From Streptomyces hokutonensis (GTDB lineage: Bacteria > Actinomycetota > Actinomycetes > Streptomycetales > Streptomycetaceae): DNA of 50,616 nucleotides. Made by a program: the position numbers and the translations under genes. Of the stretch, positions 18,393 to 24,892 are shown piece after piece (positions within the stretch are counted from its first letter, which is position 1; every line of letters starts with the position of its first letter). The stretch is taken from assembly GCF_000376565.1 (NCBI RefSeq), contig NZ_BARG01000107.1, forward strand, positions 1-50,616, given 5' to 3'. A model generated the notes under the pieces. It made no database searches. It saw only the letters and a list, made by a program, of their open reading frames with translations, and was not told the DNA's origin.

Positions 18393-19208
18393 ATGGAGAA
18401 CTTCGACGACAGCACACTCGACGAACTCGCCGCCATGGTCTGCGGCGACGAGCCCGGCATGAAACGACGGCGTGGATGGGAGCTCGCGCTGTTCCTCCGC
18501 CGGGCCGGTTGGGAAGACGTCCCCGATCACGACGGAAGCCCACGACAGCGCTGGATCCTGGACCTCCTGCGCGAACGGAAAGAGGACGACGCCGACGACA
18601 TCGAACGTGTCGTCCTGCGACTGGCCGACCGCCGCGAGTACCAGCAACAGCCCAGCGAATACGACCCCGTCATCGAACGCCTTCAAGAAGTCCTGGCCCT
18701 GGAAGGCCGCCGCATCGACTACCGAAACGGCCAGCCCGTCCTCGTCGAATACGACCCCGACGAACCACCACGCCTCCAGCGGGTGGAACTCAAAGTAGCC
18801 ATCACCGACATCGTCGCCGACACGGACCTGGCCCGCGCGGTGCAACTACGCCTCGATGAGGCACACATCTGCCAAGAACACGGCGCCTACACGTCCGCGG
18901 TCATCATGCTCGGCAGCCTCCTGGAAGGCGTCCTGGTCCACGCAGCTGAAGCCAGACCCGCAAGCGTGCCCCTCTCCAGGCCGCTACGCGCCACCGGGTT
19001 GCAGGAGCTTGTCCAGCACGCCCACGCCAACGGATGGATCGACCAGGACGCGAAGATGGCCTCGGAATTGCTGCGGACCTACCGCAACCTGGTCCACCCA
19101 CTCGCGGAGAAGCGAGCCAAGCACAGCGCAGACTTCGACACGGCCGATCTGTGCTGGTCGACGGTCAACGCTGTCCTCAACGATCTGGCGGCGAGCAAAC
19201 CCCAATAG
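18393..19208 (+). CDS. HEPN-like protein with AbiJ-type N-terminal domain, partner of the helicase-nuclease
   Basis: This 271-residue protein follows the helicase gene after a single base, so the two are translationally coupled. Residues 1-75 (STLDELAAMVCGDEP, WELALFLRRAGWEDVP) resemble the small N-terminal domain seen in AbiJ-type abortive infection proteins. Residues about 145-268 are helical and look like a HEPN domain: EAHICQEHGAYTSAVIMLGS, LLEGVLVHAAE, then LLRTYRNLVHPL. Arg228 and His235 form an R-x6-H pair, with Arg231 also present, matching the RNase active site of HEPN toxins. It may be an RNase triggered by the helicase or a sensor partner. The family assignment is from motif reading only. 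Confidence 0.7.
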   Translation: MENFDDSTLDELAAMVCGDEPGMKRRRGWELALFLRRAGWEDVPDHDGSPRQRWILDLLRERKEDDADDIERVVLRLADRREYQQQPSEYDPVIERLQEVLALEGRRIDYRNGQPVLVEYDPDEPPRLQRVELKVAITDIVADTDLARAVQLRLDEAHICQEHGAYTSAVIMLGSLLEGVLVHAAEARPASVPLSRPLRATGLQELVQHAHANGWIDQDAKMASELLRTYRNLVHPLAEKRAKHSADFDTADLCWSTVNAVLNDLAASKPQ

Positions 19209-19221
19209 ATACGAGGCGTGA

Positions 19222-19413
19222 GCGGCACCTCGGCAGACGTACGCCCTGCTTTCGAAAGCCGGTGCCATCCGCGGTCAGGACATCGTCCTGACCGCCGAGG
19301 TACTCGACCACGTACCGGCGCACGCCGTCGAGGAGCTTGCCGCTTCCCTCAATCCGCTTCGGCCTGGCATCGCGGCCGAAGCCACACCCTCTGCCGAGGA
19401 AATGCGCCGCTGA
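19222..19413 (+). pseudogene. Unassigned C-terminal coding remnant
   Basis: The plus frame reads YALLSKAGAIRGQDIVLTAE, VLDHVPAHAVEELAASLNPL and RPGIAAEATPSAEEMRR before a TGA at 19,411. The amino acid composition looks like a real soluble protein tail, but I do not recognise it. A stop lies just upstream in frame and there is no ribosome-binding site. It directly adjoins, and slightly overlaps, the convergent integrase remnant, so both are debris at an old junction. Confidence 0.35.
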
Positions 19414-19549
19414 ACACCGTTACCGTCAGGCCCTCGGTCGCCAGCGGCGGACGGGCGTAGGTGCCCCAGGTCTCGGAGAACCTGGCGTGCCAGGAGAGAG
19501 CCTGGACAGGCTTGGGATCGTGCATGCCCGCAGCGCCGACAAGATAGTC
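19349..19549 (-). pseudogene. Tyrosine integrase, C-terminal remnant
   Basis: The minus strand encodes AAGMHDPKPVQALSWHARF, then SETWGTYARPPLATEGLTVTVFSGAF. This aligns residue by residue with the tail of the complete integrase at 10,021 (ASGQHDPKTVQALSRHAEF, then SETWDTYAHPPLAVEAVTVTVF), including the catalytic His region and nucleophilic Tyr. Everything before the HDPK segment is missing. It lies in the same orientation as the intact gene, about 9 kb away, with the endonuclease VII remnant, the helicase-nuclease and the HEPN gene between them. Confidence 0.8.
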
Positions 19550-19694
19550 CACTCCCAGCACGCCCGCTGGAGGGCCGCATCAAATCCCACGAGTTGGTTC
19601 CACACTGACAGTTGGAGCGAACATCGAACCGCCTCGGATACAGGTCCGTACGTGTGAGCCGTTCGTGAGGCGGATCTTGGTGGGGAGCCACAGG

Positions 19695-20933
19695 GTGCAG
19701 CGGAAAATGGATGGGAGTGGTCCGCAGAGCGACCTACGATCGTTCGTCGTGACCGTATACCGGAGCTGGAACCGGACCGATGCGTCGCCGAAGCGGGCGG
19801 CGGAGTCGGATGCTGAGTTCTTCGACAGGATCGCGGGTCCGTTCTGGGATCAGGTTCGGGATGTGATCAACGAGTGGTTGTCGCACTTCCCTGACCAGGC
19901 TCAGTCCGGCCTCCGAAGTCGGCTGCTGGACCGGAACTCCGACGCGAACGTCTCCTCCGCGCTGTGGGAGCTGTACCTGCACGAGATGCTGCTCGGGTCC
20001 GGTTGCATCGTGGAGATCGAACGGCCAATCGGTACGCGTGGCAAAAACCCGGACTTCCTGGTCGCCCGCGACGGTGAGCAGTTCGTCGTCGAGGCAATCT
20101 GGACGTCCCAGCGCCTCGGCGGCACGGTGCCGAACCCGCTTCCACCTCAGCTGATCGATGCCATCGATCGCCTGCCGAGCCCCAACTTCTTTGTGTCGTA
20201 CAAGCTTGTCAGGACAGGGAAGGCAACGCCGCCACAGAAGGGGCTGAAGCGAGAGCTGAAGCGGTGGCTCGCGAGCTTGGATCCTGATCAAGTCATTGCC
20301 GAGTACGAAGGCAAAGTACCGCTGCCCAGCCACACCTGGCAGGAGGCCGGCTGGTGCCTCACGTTCGAGGCACTTCCGCGCAGTCCGGGGAAGCGAGGCG
20401 ATCCAACGAGCAGGACGATCGGCATCCACCCCGCGATATGGCTCGACGAGGAATCGAATCTTGTCCACGATGCGGTCAAGCGGAAGGGCGGAAAGTACGG
20501 CGACCTGGCTCTGCCGTTCATCGTGGCGGTCGGCCACGCGGCCGTCTTCCCTGAAGCCGAGGACACCGAGAACGCGCTGTACGGGACGTCAGTTGAGTAC
20601 CTCCACGCCAGCCCACGGAGGTTTGGCCGTATGCCCGACGGCTACTGGACTCCCACCCTTGACGACCATCCCCACAGCCGGGTCAGCGGCGTACTCACCG
20701 TCGACAACCCAGCACCCTGGACTTGGACGAAGAACACTCCCACCCTCTGGCGAAGCTCCGACCTCAATTCCCTTCCGGCTCCCGTCCTCCCTGCCTGGGC
20801 AACCGCACAGCTGGTAGAGGTCCAGGTCGAACACCAGCCCGCAGCTCACCCCACTCACACTGCTCTCGGTCTGCCCGAGCACTGGCCGACTGGTGACGCC
20901 TTCCCACGACACCATGGGAGCAACCAAAGCTGA
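19695..20933 (+). CDS. Predicted PD-(D/E)XK nuclease-like protein of unknown function
   Basis: This 412-residue protein starts at GTG 19695, with GGGGAG seven bases upstream; ATG 19707 is an alternative. A helix with LWELYLHEMLL precedes a restriction-endonuclease-like core: GKNPDFLVARDGEQFVVEAIW. Asp120 and Glu133 fit the first acidic pair, but the expected Lys two residues after Glu133 is Ile135. Later blocks such as FVSYKLVRTGKATP, WCLTFEALPR and LPFIVAVGHAAVFPE look like a conserved C-terminal domain, with SVEYLHASPRRFGRMPDGYW near residue 310. It may be a DNA or RNA nuclease, or an inactive binding version. It stands alone between an integrase remnant and the Mrr gene, in a defence-gene neighbourhood. 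I do not recognise a named family. Confidence 0.6.
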   Translation: MQRKMDGSGPQSDLRSFVVTVYRSWNRTDASPKRAAESDAEFFDRIAGPFWDQVRDVINEWLSHFPDQAQSGLRSRLLDRNSDANVSSALWELYLHEMLLGSGCIVEIERPIGTRGKNPDFLVARDGEQFVVEAIWTSQRLGGTVPNPLPPQLIDAIDRLPSPNFFVSYKLVRTGKATPPQKGLKRELKRWLASLDPDQVIAEYEGKVPLPSHTWQEAGWCLTFEALPRSPGKRGDPTSRTIGIHPAIWLDEESNLVHDAVKRKGGKYGDLALPFIVAVGHAAVFPEAEDTENALYGTSVEYLHASPRRFGRMPDGYWTPTLDDHPHSRVSGVLTVDNPAPWTWTKNTPTLWRSSDLNSLPAPVLPAWATAQLVEVQVEHQPAAHPTHTALGLPEHWPTGDAFPRHHGSNQS

Positions 20934-21255
20934 CGACAGCAGCGCCACCAGCCTTCACCCCGTAGCGATCATCGTGAGCTTGTTTTCCTGAGGGACCGCG
21001 ACTGAGAGTGCGTCAACGGGCACCCGGCCGACGCGCTCGTAAGGACCCCCAACGGCCCTGCTCCAAGCGCCGTGCTGCTCGACCGGGGCCCGACGACGAC
21101 AGCGACGCCACACGTCATTTGCGGTTGGTGCTGCAGCGCCGAAAGGTTCTGGACGGTGGCGAGCCGGGAGGCACGGCCATGCGCTACCCGGCCTGGAGGC
21201 TGTACGACGTCAACGCCGGCTGACCACGAGGCTGCTTGAGACTCTGCCCTGTCGG
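20934..21255. other. Intergenic region between convergent nuclease genes
   Basis: These 320 bases lie between two convergent genes. A plus-strand frame (21,008-21,223) ends RRKVLDGGEPGG and MRYPAWRLYDVNAG but has no recognised domain or ribosome site, so I do not call it. No clear terminator hairpin was found. Confidence 0.4.
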
Positions 21256-21960
21256 TCACTTGCCGTACGCCTGCTTCCAGCGCGCCCGGTGGCGGGAATC
21301 CCCCTGCCCATGGCCGTTCACGCCGCTTAACGACAAGAGGGAAGCACCGTTGTTCCACAGTCCGAGGTGATCCCGGTGCACGGCGAGAATTCCGTGCTCC
21401 ACCGCGAACTTCTCCGAGGGACGACTGAAGCGCGTGGTCGTCACGAACACGGCCACGTCTGCCCGGAAGTGCACCTTGGCGCCCAGCAGATCGCGTAACT
21501 CCCGACTCGCGATGGTGCTGCTCGGTGCGTACCGCTTGCATTGGACCACCATGGTCCGCCCGTCCGGGAGACGCCCGAGGACGTCGGCACCGTTGTCGTG
21601 CGAACCACCCACCTGCCGGACCTCCGTGCACCCGTCACGGCGGCACAGGCCCGCGACCAGTTCCTCGAACTCCGTGCCGGTCATGGCGTCCACCTCGGCG
21701 AGGGTCCGGCGGCCGGCCTTCACCTCCTCGTCCTGTCGCCAACCATGGTCCCGCGCACGCACGATCCGGTCCGTGCGCCACAGCCACCAGCCCATCGCTC
21801 CGATACCGCCGAGGAGCAGGGCCGCCGTGACATACGGCCACACCGCCGACCAGAACACCGCCAGGAGGACCAGCAGCACACCGCCGCCGATCCCGGCCGA
21901 CTTCACCCGCGCCCCGCGCCGCCTGCGAGCAGCCGAAACCCGTCCACGCCGAGCAGCCAT
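21256..21960 (-). CDS. Membrane-anchored Mrr-type restriction endonuclease
   Basis: This 234-residue protein begins with a basic N-terminus and two membrane segments (about residues 24-41, GVLLVLLAVFWSAVW, and 44-62, TAALLLGGIGAMGWWLW). The rest is an Mrr-cat domain: DAMTGTEFEELVAGLCRR, then DNGADVLGRL with the catalytic Asp, and VVQCKRY supplying the Q-x-K. The C-terminal part (ADVAVFVTTTRFSRPSEKFA) matches the family. Mrr enzymes are type IV nucleases that cut modified DNA. Here the membrane anchor places the nuclease at the inner face of the membrane, where incoming DNA first appears, which is inference. It is transcribed convergently with the preceding gene. Confidence 0.85.
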   Translation of the reverse strand: MAARRGRVSAARRRRGARVKSAGIGGGVLLVLLAVFWSAVWPYVTAALLLGGIGAMGWWLWRTDRIVRARDHGWRQDEEVKAGRRTLAEVDAMTGTEFEELVAGLCRRDGCTEVRQVGGSHDNGADVLGRLPDGRTMVVQCKRYAPSSTIASRELRDLLGAKVHFRADVAVFVTTTRFSRPSEKFAVEHGILAVHRDHLGLWNNGASLLSLSGVNGHGQGDSRHRARWKQAYGK

Positions 21961-22143
21961 CCCCGCCTCCCCCTGCCGTCCCTGATGGGCAGTCTGGGCA
22001 GTTCAGAGCCGGGCGAGAAGAGCGTGAGTCAGCCATGGCCTGATCGGCTCACAGCACGGGAAACGCACCGGCAGTACGGCCAGCACAGCTGCAGGGAGGT
22101 CACCGCTTATTCAAAGCTGGCAGACCCCAACAAGTTGGGCCCG

Positions 22144-22449
22144 CTAACCCCCCGGAGGCGCCGGGGACTCTGGTGGGTAGCCCTTGGCGCGGAGGAAGCC
22201 GTCGAGTGCGAGGGCGACGATGTCGCCGTGGGGGATGCCGCTGTCGGCGTTGTAGCGGCGTATGCGGCGTTGGAGTTGGAGGGCTTCGGGTACGGCGTAG
22301 TTGAGTTGGCCGCGGATTGTGTGGCGCGTGGCGATGATTGCTTGTGTGTCGGGGTGCGAGGTGAAGGGATCGTCGGCGGGTACGGGCTGGGTTTCGAGGA
22401 TGTCCGCCAGGTCGCGCAGCAGACGGATGTGGTGGGTGTGGTCGGGCAT
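22144..22449 (-). CDS. Small DNA-binding protein of the partition module
   Basis: This 101-residue protein has a C-terminal half, AVPEALQLQRRIRRYNADSG then HGDIVALALDGFLRAKGY, that closely parallels the C-terminal end of the ParB-like protein encoded just upstream (SVPAALKLKRRIKRFALDNE, LGDIVAVAMDEWLTTRGF). The pattern of a short strand followed by two helices suggests a ribbon-helix-helix DNA-binding fold. Its promoter region holds three CTAGTCGA repeats, so it may bind there as repressor or centromere-binding protein. It starts at ATG 22449. The function is inferred from paralogy and context. Confidence 0.68.
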   Translation of the reverse strand: MPDHTHHIRLLRDLADILETQPVPADDPFTSHPDTQAIIATRHTIRGQLNYAVPEALQLQRRIRRYNADSGIPHGDIVALALDGFLRAKGYPPESPAPPGG

Positions 22450-22472
22450 CGTGGTGCTCCGGGTTGCTGTGA

Positions 22473-22520
22473 CTAGTCGAATTGTGATCCGCCTAGTCGA
22501 CTATTCGGCTAGTCGAATAG
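22473..22520. repeat. CTAGTCGA direct repeats, candidate partition site or operator
   Basis: The octamer CTAGTCGA occurs at 22,473-22,480, 22,493-22,500 and 22,509-22,516, with repeat starts 20 and 16 bases apart. The middle copy sits in the palindrome TAGTCGACTA (22,494-22,503). CTATTCG (22,501) and CGAATAG (22,514) form a further inverted pair. These AT-containing repeats stand out from the GC-rich DNA. They lie upstream of a putative ribbon-helix-helix gene and downstream of parAB, as expected for a centromere or autoregulatory operator. Confidence 0.7.
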
Positions 22521-22526
22521 GCGCCG

Positions 22527-22560
22527 GGGTGGACGCGGTCCCGCGGGACCGCGTCCACCC
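22527..22560. repeat. Perfect 34-bp palindrome downstream of the par operon
   Basis: Bases 22,527-22,560 form a perfect inverted repeat of 17 + 17 bases (left arm GGGTGGACGCGGTCCCG, right arm its exact complement), with no spacer. On RNA it would fold to a very strong hairpin, so it may be the terminator of the minus-strand parA-parB transcript. The complete dyad symmetry without a loop also suits a protein-binding site. It sits 29 bases beyond the stop of the ParB-like gene. Confidence 0.6.
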
Positions 22561-22589
22561 TGTGTCCTACGGGGCGAAGCGTCGGATGC

Positions 22590-23423
22590 TCAGAAGCCGC
22601 GGGTGGTGAGCCACTCGTCCATGGCGACGGCGACGATGTCGCCGAGCGGCAGGTGGTCGAGTTCGTTGTCCAGCGCGAAGCGCTTGATCCTCCGCTTGAG
22701 TTTCAGTGCGGCCGGCACGGACGAGTCGAGGGACTCGCGGGTGATGACGCGCTGGTTGAGGAGGACCGCGAGGTCGGGGATGTCTCCCGGACGTCCGGGT
22801 CCCGGCGCCCACGGTGGGCCTTCGCTGGGCGTTTCGCCAGATTGAGCTCCGCGGTCGTGCCCAGGCGCGGGTTCATAGCCCGGGATGGGGAAGACCGTTC
22901 CCCCTGTCCCCGCCACTGGAGCAGTTGGCGGGCGGACCGCTACTTCTGAGGCCGTCGCCGCAGCGGTCGATGTGTCGGGGGCTGGGGAGGTCCCCTGAAC
23001 CGCGTGCGGCTCGCTCTGCCCTGTGGTCTGTGGCGTGGGCGTCACAGCCTGCCCGGTGGTGACCGGGTTTCGCTGGGACGCGGCACCAGCTGCTTCAGCT
23101 GGCTGGCCCTTGGCCGATTCCCGGGCGGCTGCAGTCGGGAGATTTGCAGGAGCTGAGTCCGCGGCAACCGGCGGAGTGCCCGTCTCCGGGGCGATGTCCG
23201 TCGCCACAGTTGCCTCGGCTACGGGCATGGGCGCGACGGTGGAGTCTGCTGGGAGTGGGATCTCGTCGGCGCGGGCTGTTGTTTGGGTGGCAGTCTGTTC
23301 GGCGGCGTACTGCTCGGGGGTGAGTTCGGCGGCCGGTGGAGGGGGCGGCGGGGTCGTCTTCTTGGCCCCGCCCAGGGCACGACCGCTGGTGCGGCGGGCT
23401 GGGGGCTTCATGCGTTCGGTCAT
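22590..23423 (-). CDS. ParB-like centromere-binding protein with long disordered N-terminus
   Basis: This 277-residue protein is encoded directly after ParA, with an ATGA overlap at 23,420-23,423. About the first 210 residues are rich in Ala, Pro and Thr and look disordered. The folded part is the last 65 or so residues: DIPDLAVLLNQRVITRESLD, then SVPAALKLKRRIKRFALDNE and LGDIVAVAMDEWLTTRGF, matching the neighbouring 101-residue protein. This looks like a small DNA-binding domain used as ParB in plasmid partition, the tail possibly contacting ParA. It has none of the motifs of chromosomal ParB (no ParB/Srx box). The role comes from its position with ParA. Confidence 0.65.
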   Translation of the reverse strand: MTERMKPPARRTSGRALGGAKKTTPPPPPPAAELTPEQYAAEQTATQTTARADEIPLPADSTVAPMPVAEATVATDIAPETGTPPVAADSAPANLPTAAARESAKGQPAEAAGAASQRNPVTTGQAVTPTPQTTGQSEPHAVQGTSPAPDTSTAAATASEVAVRPPTAPVAGTGGTVFPIPGYEPAPGHDRGAQSGETPSEGPPWAPGPGRPGDIPDLAVLLNQRVITRESLDSSVPAALKLKRRIKRFALDNELDHLPLGDIVAVAMDEWLTTRGF

Positions 23424-24136
23424 GCCGCGCTCAGCTCCTTCATCAGCTCGGCGTATTCGCTCAGTTCGGTGGGGATCTCGCCGAAGGCCTCCATGTAGTG
23501 GACCCAGGCGTGGATGGCGGTGTCGGCGAGGGGGAAGGGTTCGTCGCGGTCGGGGCCGATGCCTTCGCCCTCGCCGGGCTCCAGGAGGTTCTCGCGGGCG
23601 TTGCGGGGGAGGCTGGTGCGGTCGTCGGCCTTGACCATGACGACGTGGGCGGTGACGCCGCGGGTGTTGCGGGCGGCGGCGCGCTCGGCCTCGTCGAAGG
23701 TGGCCACGAGCTTGCGGCGTTCGATCTTGGTGGGTGCGACCGGCACGAGCAGCAGGTTCGCCTCAGTGACGGCCTCGTGGAACAACTTGGCGCTGCCGCC
23801 GCCGGCGTCGACCACGATCGCGCCGAACTCGGCACGCTTGGTGTGGATGTACTCGGCGATGTCGTCGAACGGGTACCGCTCGACCACCAGGTTGGCCGGG
23901 ATCTCGAAGCCGGCGGCCTGGGCGACCTTGAACCAGTCGTAGGCGGACTGGCTCGTCGCGTCGGCGTCCAGCAACAACGTGGGCAGGCCGAGGACGACGG
24001 CGTAGTAGAGGGCGATGAACCAGGCGGAGGTGGTCTTGCCAGTGCCGCCCTTGAGCATGCCGACGACGATGACGAATGCGTCCCAGACGGCGGCTGTGGC
24101 CGCGGTCAGGGCCTTGTGACGGGTGTTCTCGTTCAC
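23420..24136 (-). CDS. ParA family partition ATPase
   Basis: This 238-residue protein is a Walker-type ParA/MinD ATPase. The deviant Walker A is VGMLKGGTGKTT (two Lys), Walker A' is LLLDADATSQSAYDW, and AIVVDAGGG marks the Walker B region. LVPVAPTKIERRKL fits the family. It starts at GTG 24136, preceded by a gap of about 180 bases holding a TCGAC inverted repeat. ParA forms nucleoid-bound patterns that move plasmid copies to daughter cells. The following ParB-like gene overlaps its stop. Short length and lack of an N-terminal HTH suggest a type Ib-like system, in line with a small ribbon-helix-helix type partner. Confidence 0.85.
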   Translation of the reverse strand: MNENTRHKALTAATAAVWDAFVIVVGMLKGGTGKTTSAWFIALYYAVVLGLPTLLLDADATSQSAYDWFKVAQAAGFEIPANLVVERYPFDDIAEYIHTKRAEFGAIVVDAGGGSAKLFHEAVTEANLLLVPVAPTKIERRKLVATFDEAERAAARNTRGVTAHVVMVKADDRTSLPRNARENLLEPGEGEGIGPDRDEPFPLADTAIHAWVHYMEAFGEIPTELSEYAELMKELSAA

Positions 24137-24319
24137 GTGTGCTTGATCTCCTCAAACTTGAAAGGGATGTTTGTGAGGGCTGTCGACCGCGTCGACACGT
24201 GCTTTGGGCCTTGCGAAGTGGGGCGGGAGGGGCTCTTGGAGTACAGGTGTGGCTGGGATGGTGGGTGGGTGGGTCCTTGAGGCGGACTCCGCGCAGAGGA
24301 TCCGTGAGGGGTCGGGCGT
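24137..24319 (-). promoter_or_regulatory. Promoter region of the par operon
   Basis: This gap separates the HTH gene from parA on the minus strand. It contains GTCGACCGCGTCGAC (24,181-24,195), an inverted pair of GTCGAC hexamers separated by three bases, a plausible operator. No clear -10/-35 pair was found. It likely drives parA and parB independently of the upstream Rep-like genes. Confidence 0.4.
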
Positions 24320-24892
24320 TCATGACGGCTTCTTCACCTGGCTAGCGGGTCCGTGGCGGTGCTGTGGCCTCATGTGGGTGCCCGCCTGGTGCAGGAGCCG
24401 GTAGACGGTGCCGGCGGAGTACCTGCACTCCTGGGAGAGTTCCGGGACCGTGGCACCCGCCTCGTACTTCGCCCGCAAGGACTGTGCGAGCTTCTGCCGC
24501 TCGGCGGCGCGCGCTGCGAAGCGGATCTGCAGCGTCTGCTGCGTCGTGCGCACGGTGCCGCCTGCCTCGACGAGCAGGCCTCGCGCTACGGTCCTCGTCT
24601 CTCCTGCGGCTGATGCGAGTTCGGTGAGGGTTGCGCCGTGCTGCTCGTAGAGGGTGCGCAGGTGGGCGGCGAGACGCCGGCGCGCTTCGGGGTCCGCGCG
24701 CATGCGGCGGGTCTGCCACGAGGTGCGCATCACGGTCCCGGCCTCGTGGAGCCGGTTGAGGAGCGTGCCGTACGACAGGCCGCTGGCAGTCATGAGTTCC
24801 TGGACCGTGGCACCCGCCTCGTACCGTTCACGCAGGGCCTGAGGGGCCCGTATTTCATCGTCGGCGGGTGTGCTCGGGGGGTGTGGGTTCAT
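24320..24892 (-). CDS. Protein with three tandem helix-turn-helix repeats
   Basis: This 190-residue protein (ATG 24892) consists of three similar units. They contain LRERYEAGATVQELMTASGL, LRTLYEQHGATLTELASAAG, and LRAKYEAGATVPELSQECRY, each followed by a short recognition-like helix and a turn ending in AGT or AGG. The spacing is about 60 residues. Each resembles a resolvase/Mor-type HTH, so the protein could bind three adjacent DNA boxes. Its ATG overlaps the stop of the upstream Rep-like gene (ATGA), so both are made together. It may be a replication accessory factor or regulator. No named family is recognised. Confidence 0.65.
   Translation of the reverse strand: MNPHPPSTPADDEIRAPQALRERYEAGATVQELMTASGLSYGTLLNRLHEAGTVMRTSWQTRRMRADPEARRRLAAHLRTLYEQHGATLTELASAAGETRTVARGLLVEAGGTVRTTQQTLQIRFAARAAERQKLAQSLRAKYEAGATVPELSQECRYSAGTVYRLLHQAGTHMRPQHRHGPASQVKKPS

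Noticed and set aside
21008..21223. Plus-strand frame ending MRYPAWRLYDVNAG
   Set aside because: No ribosome site or family; could be a protein tail but cannot be supported.
22473..22516. CTAGTCGA repeats considered as CRISPR
   Set aside because: Repeat units are only 8 bases with unequal spacing and no cas genes are near.
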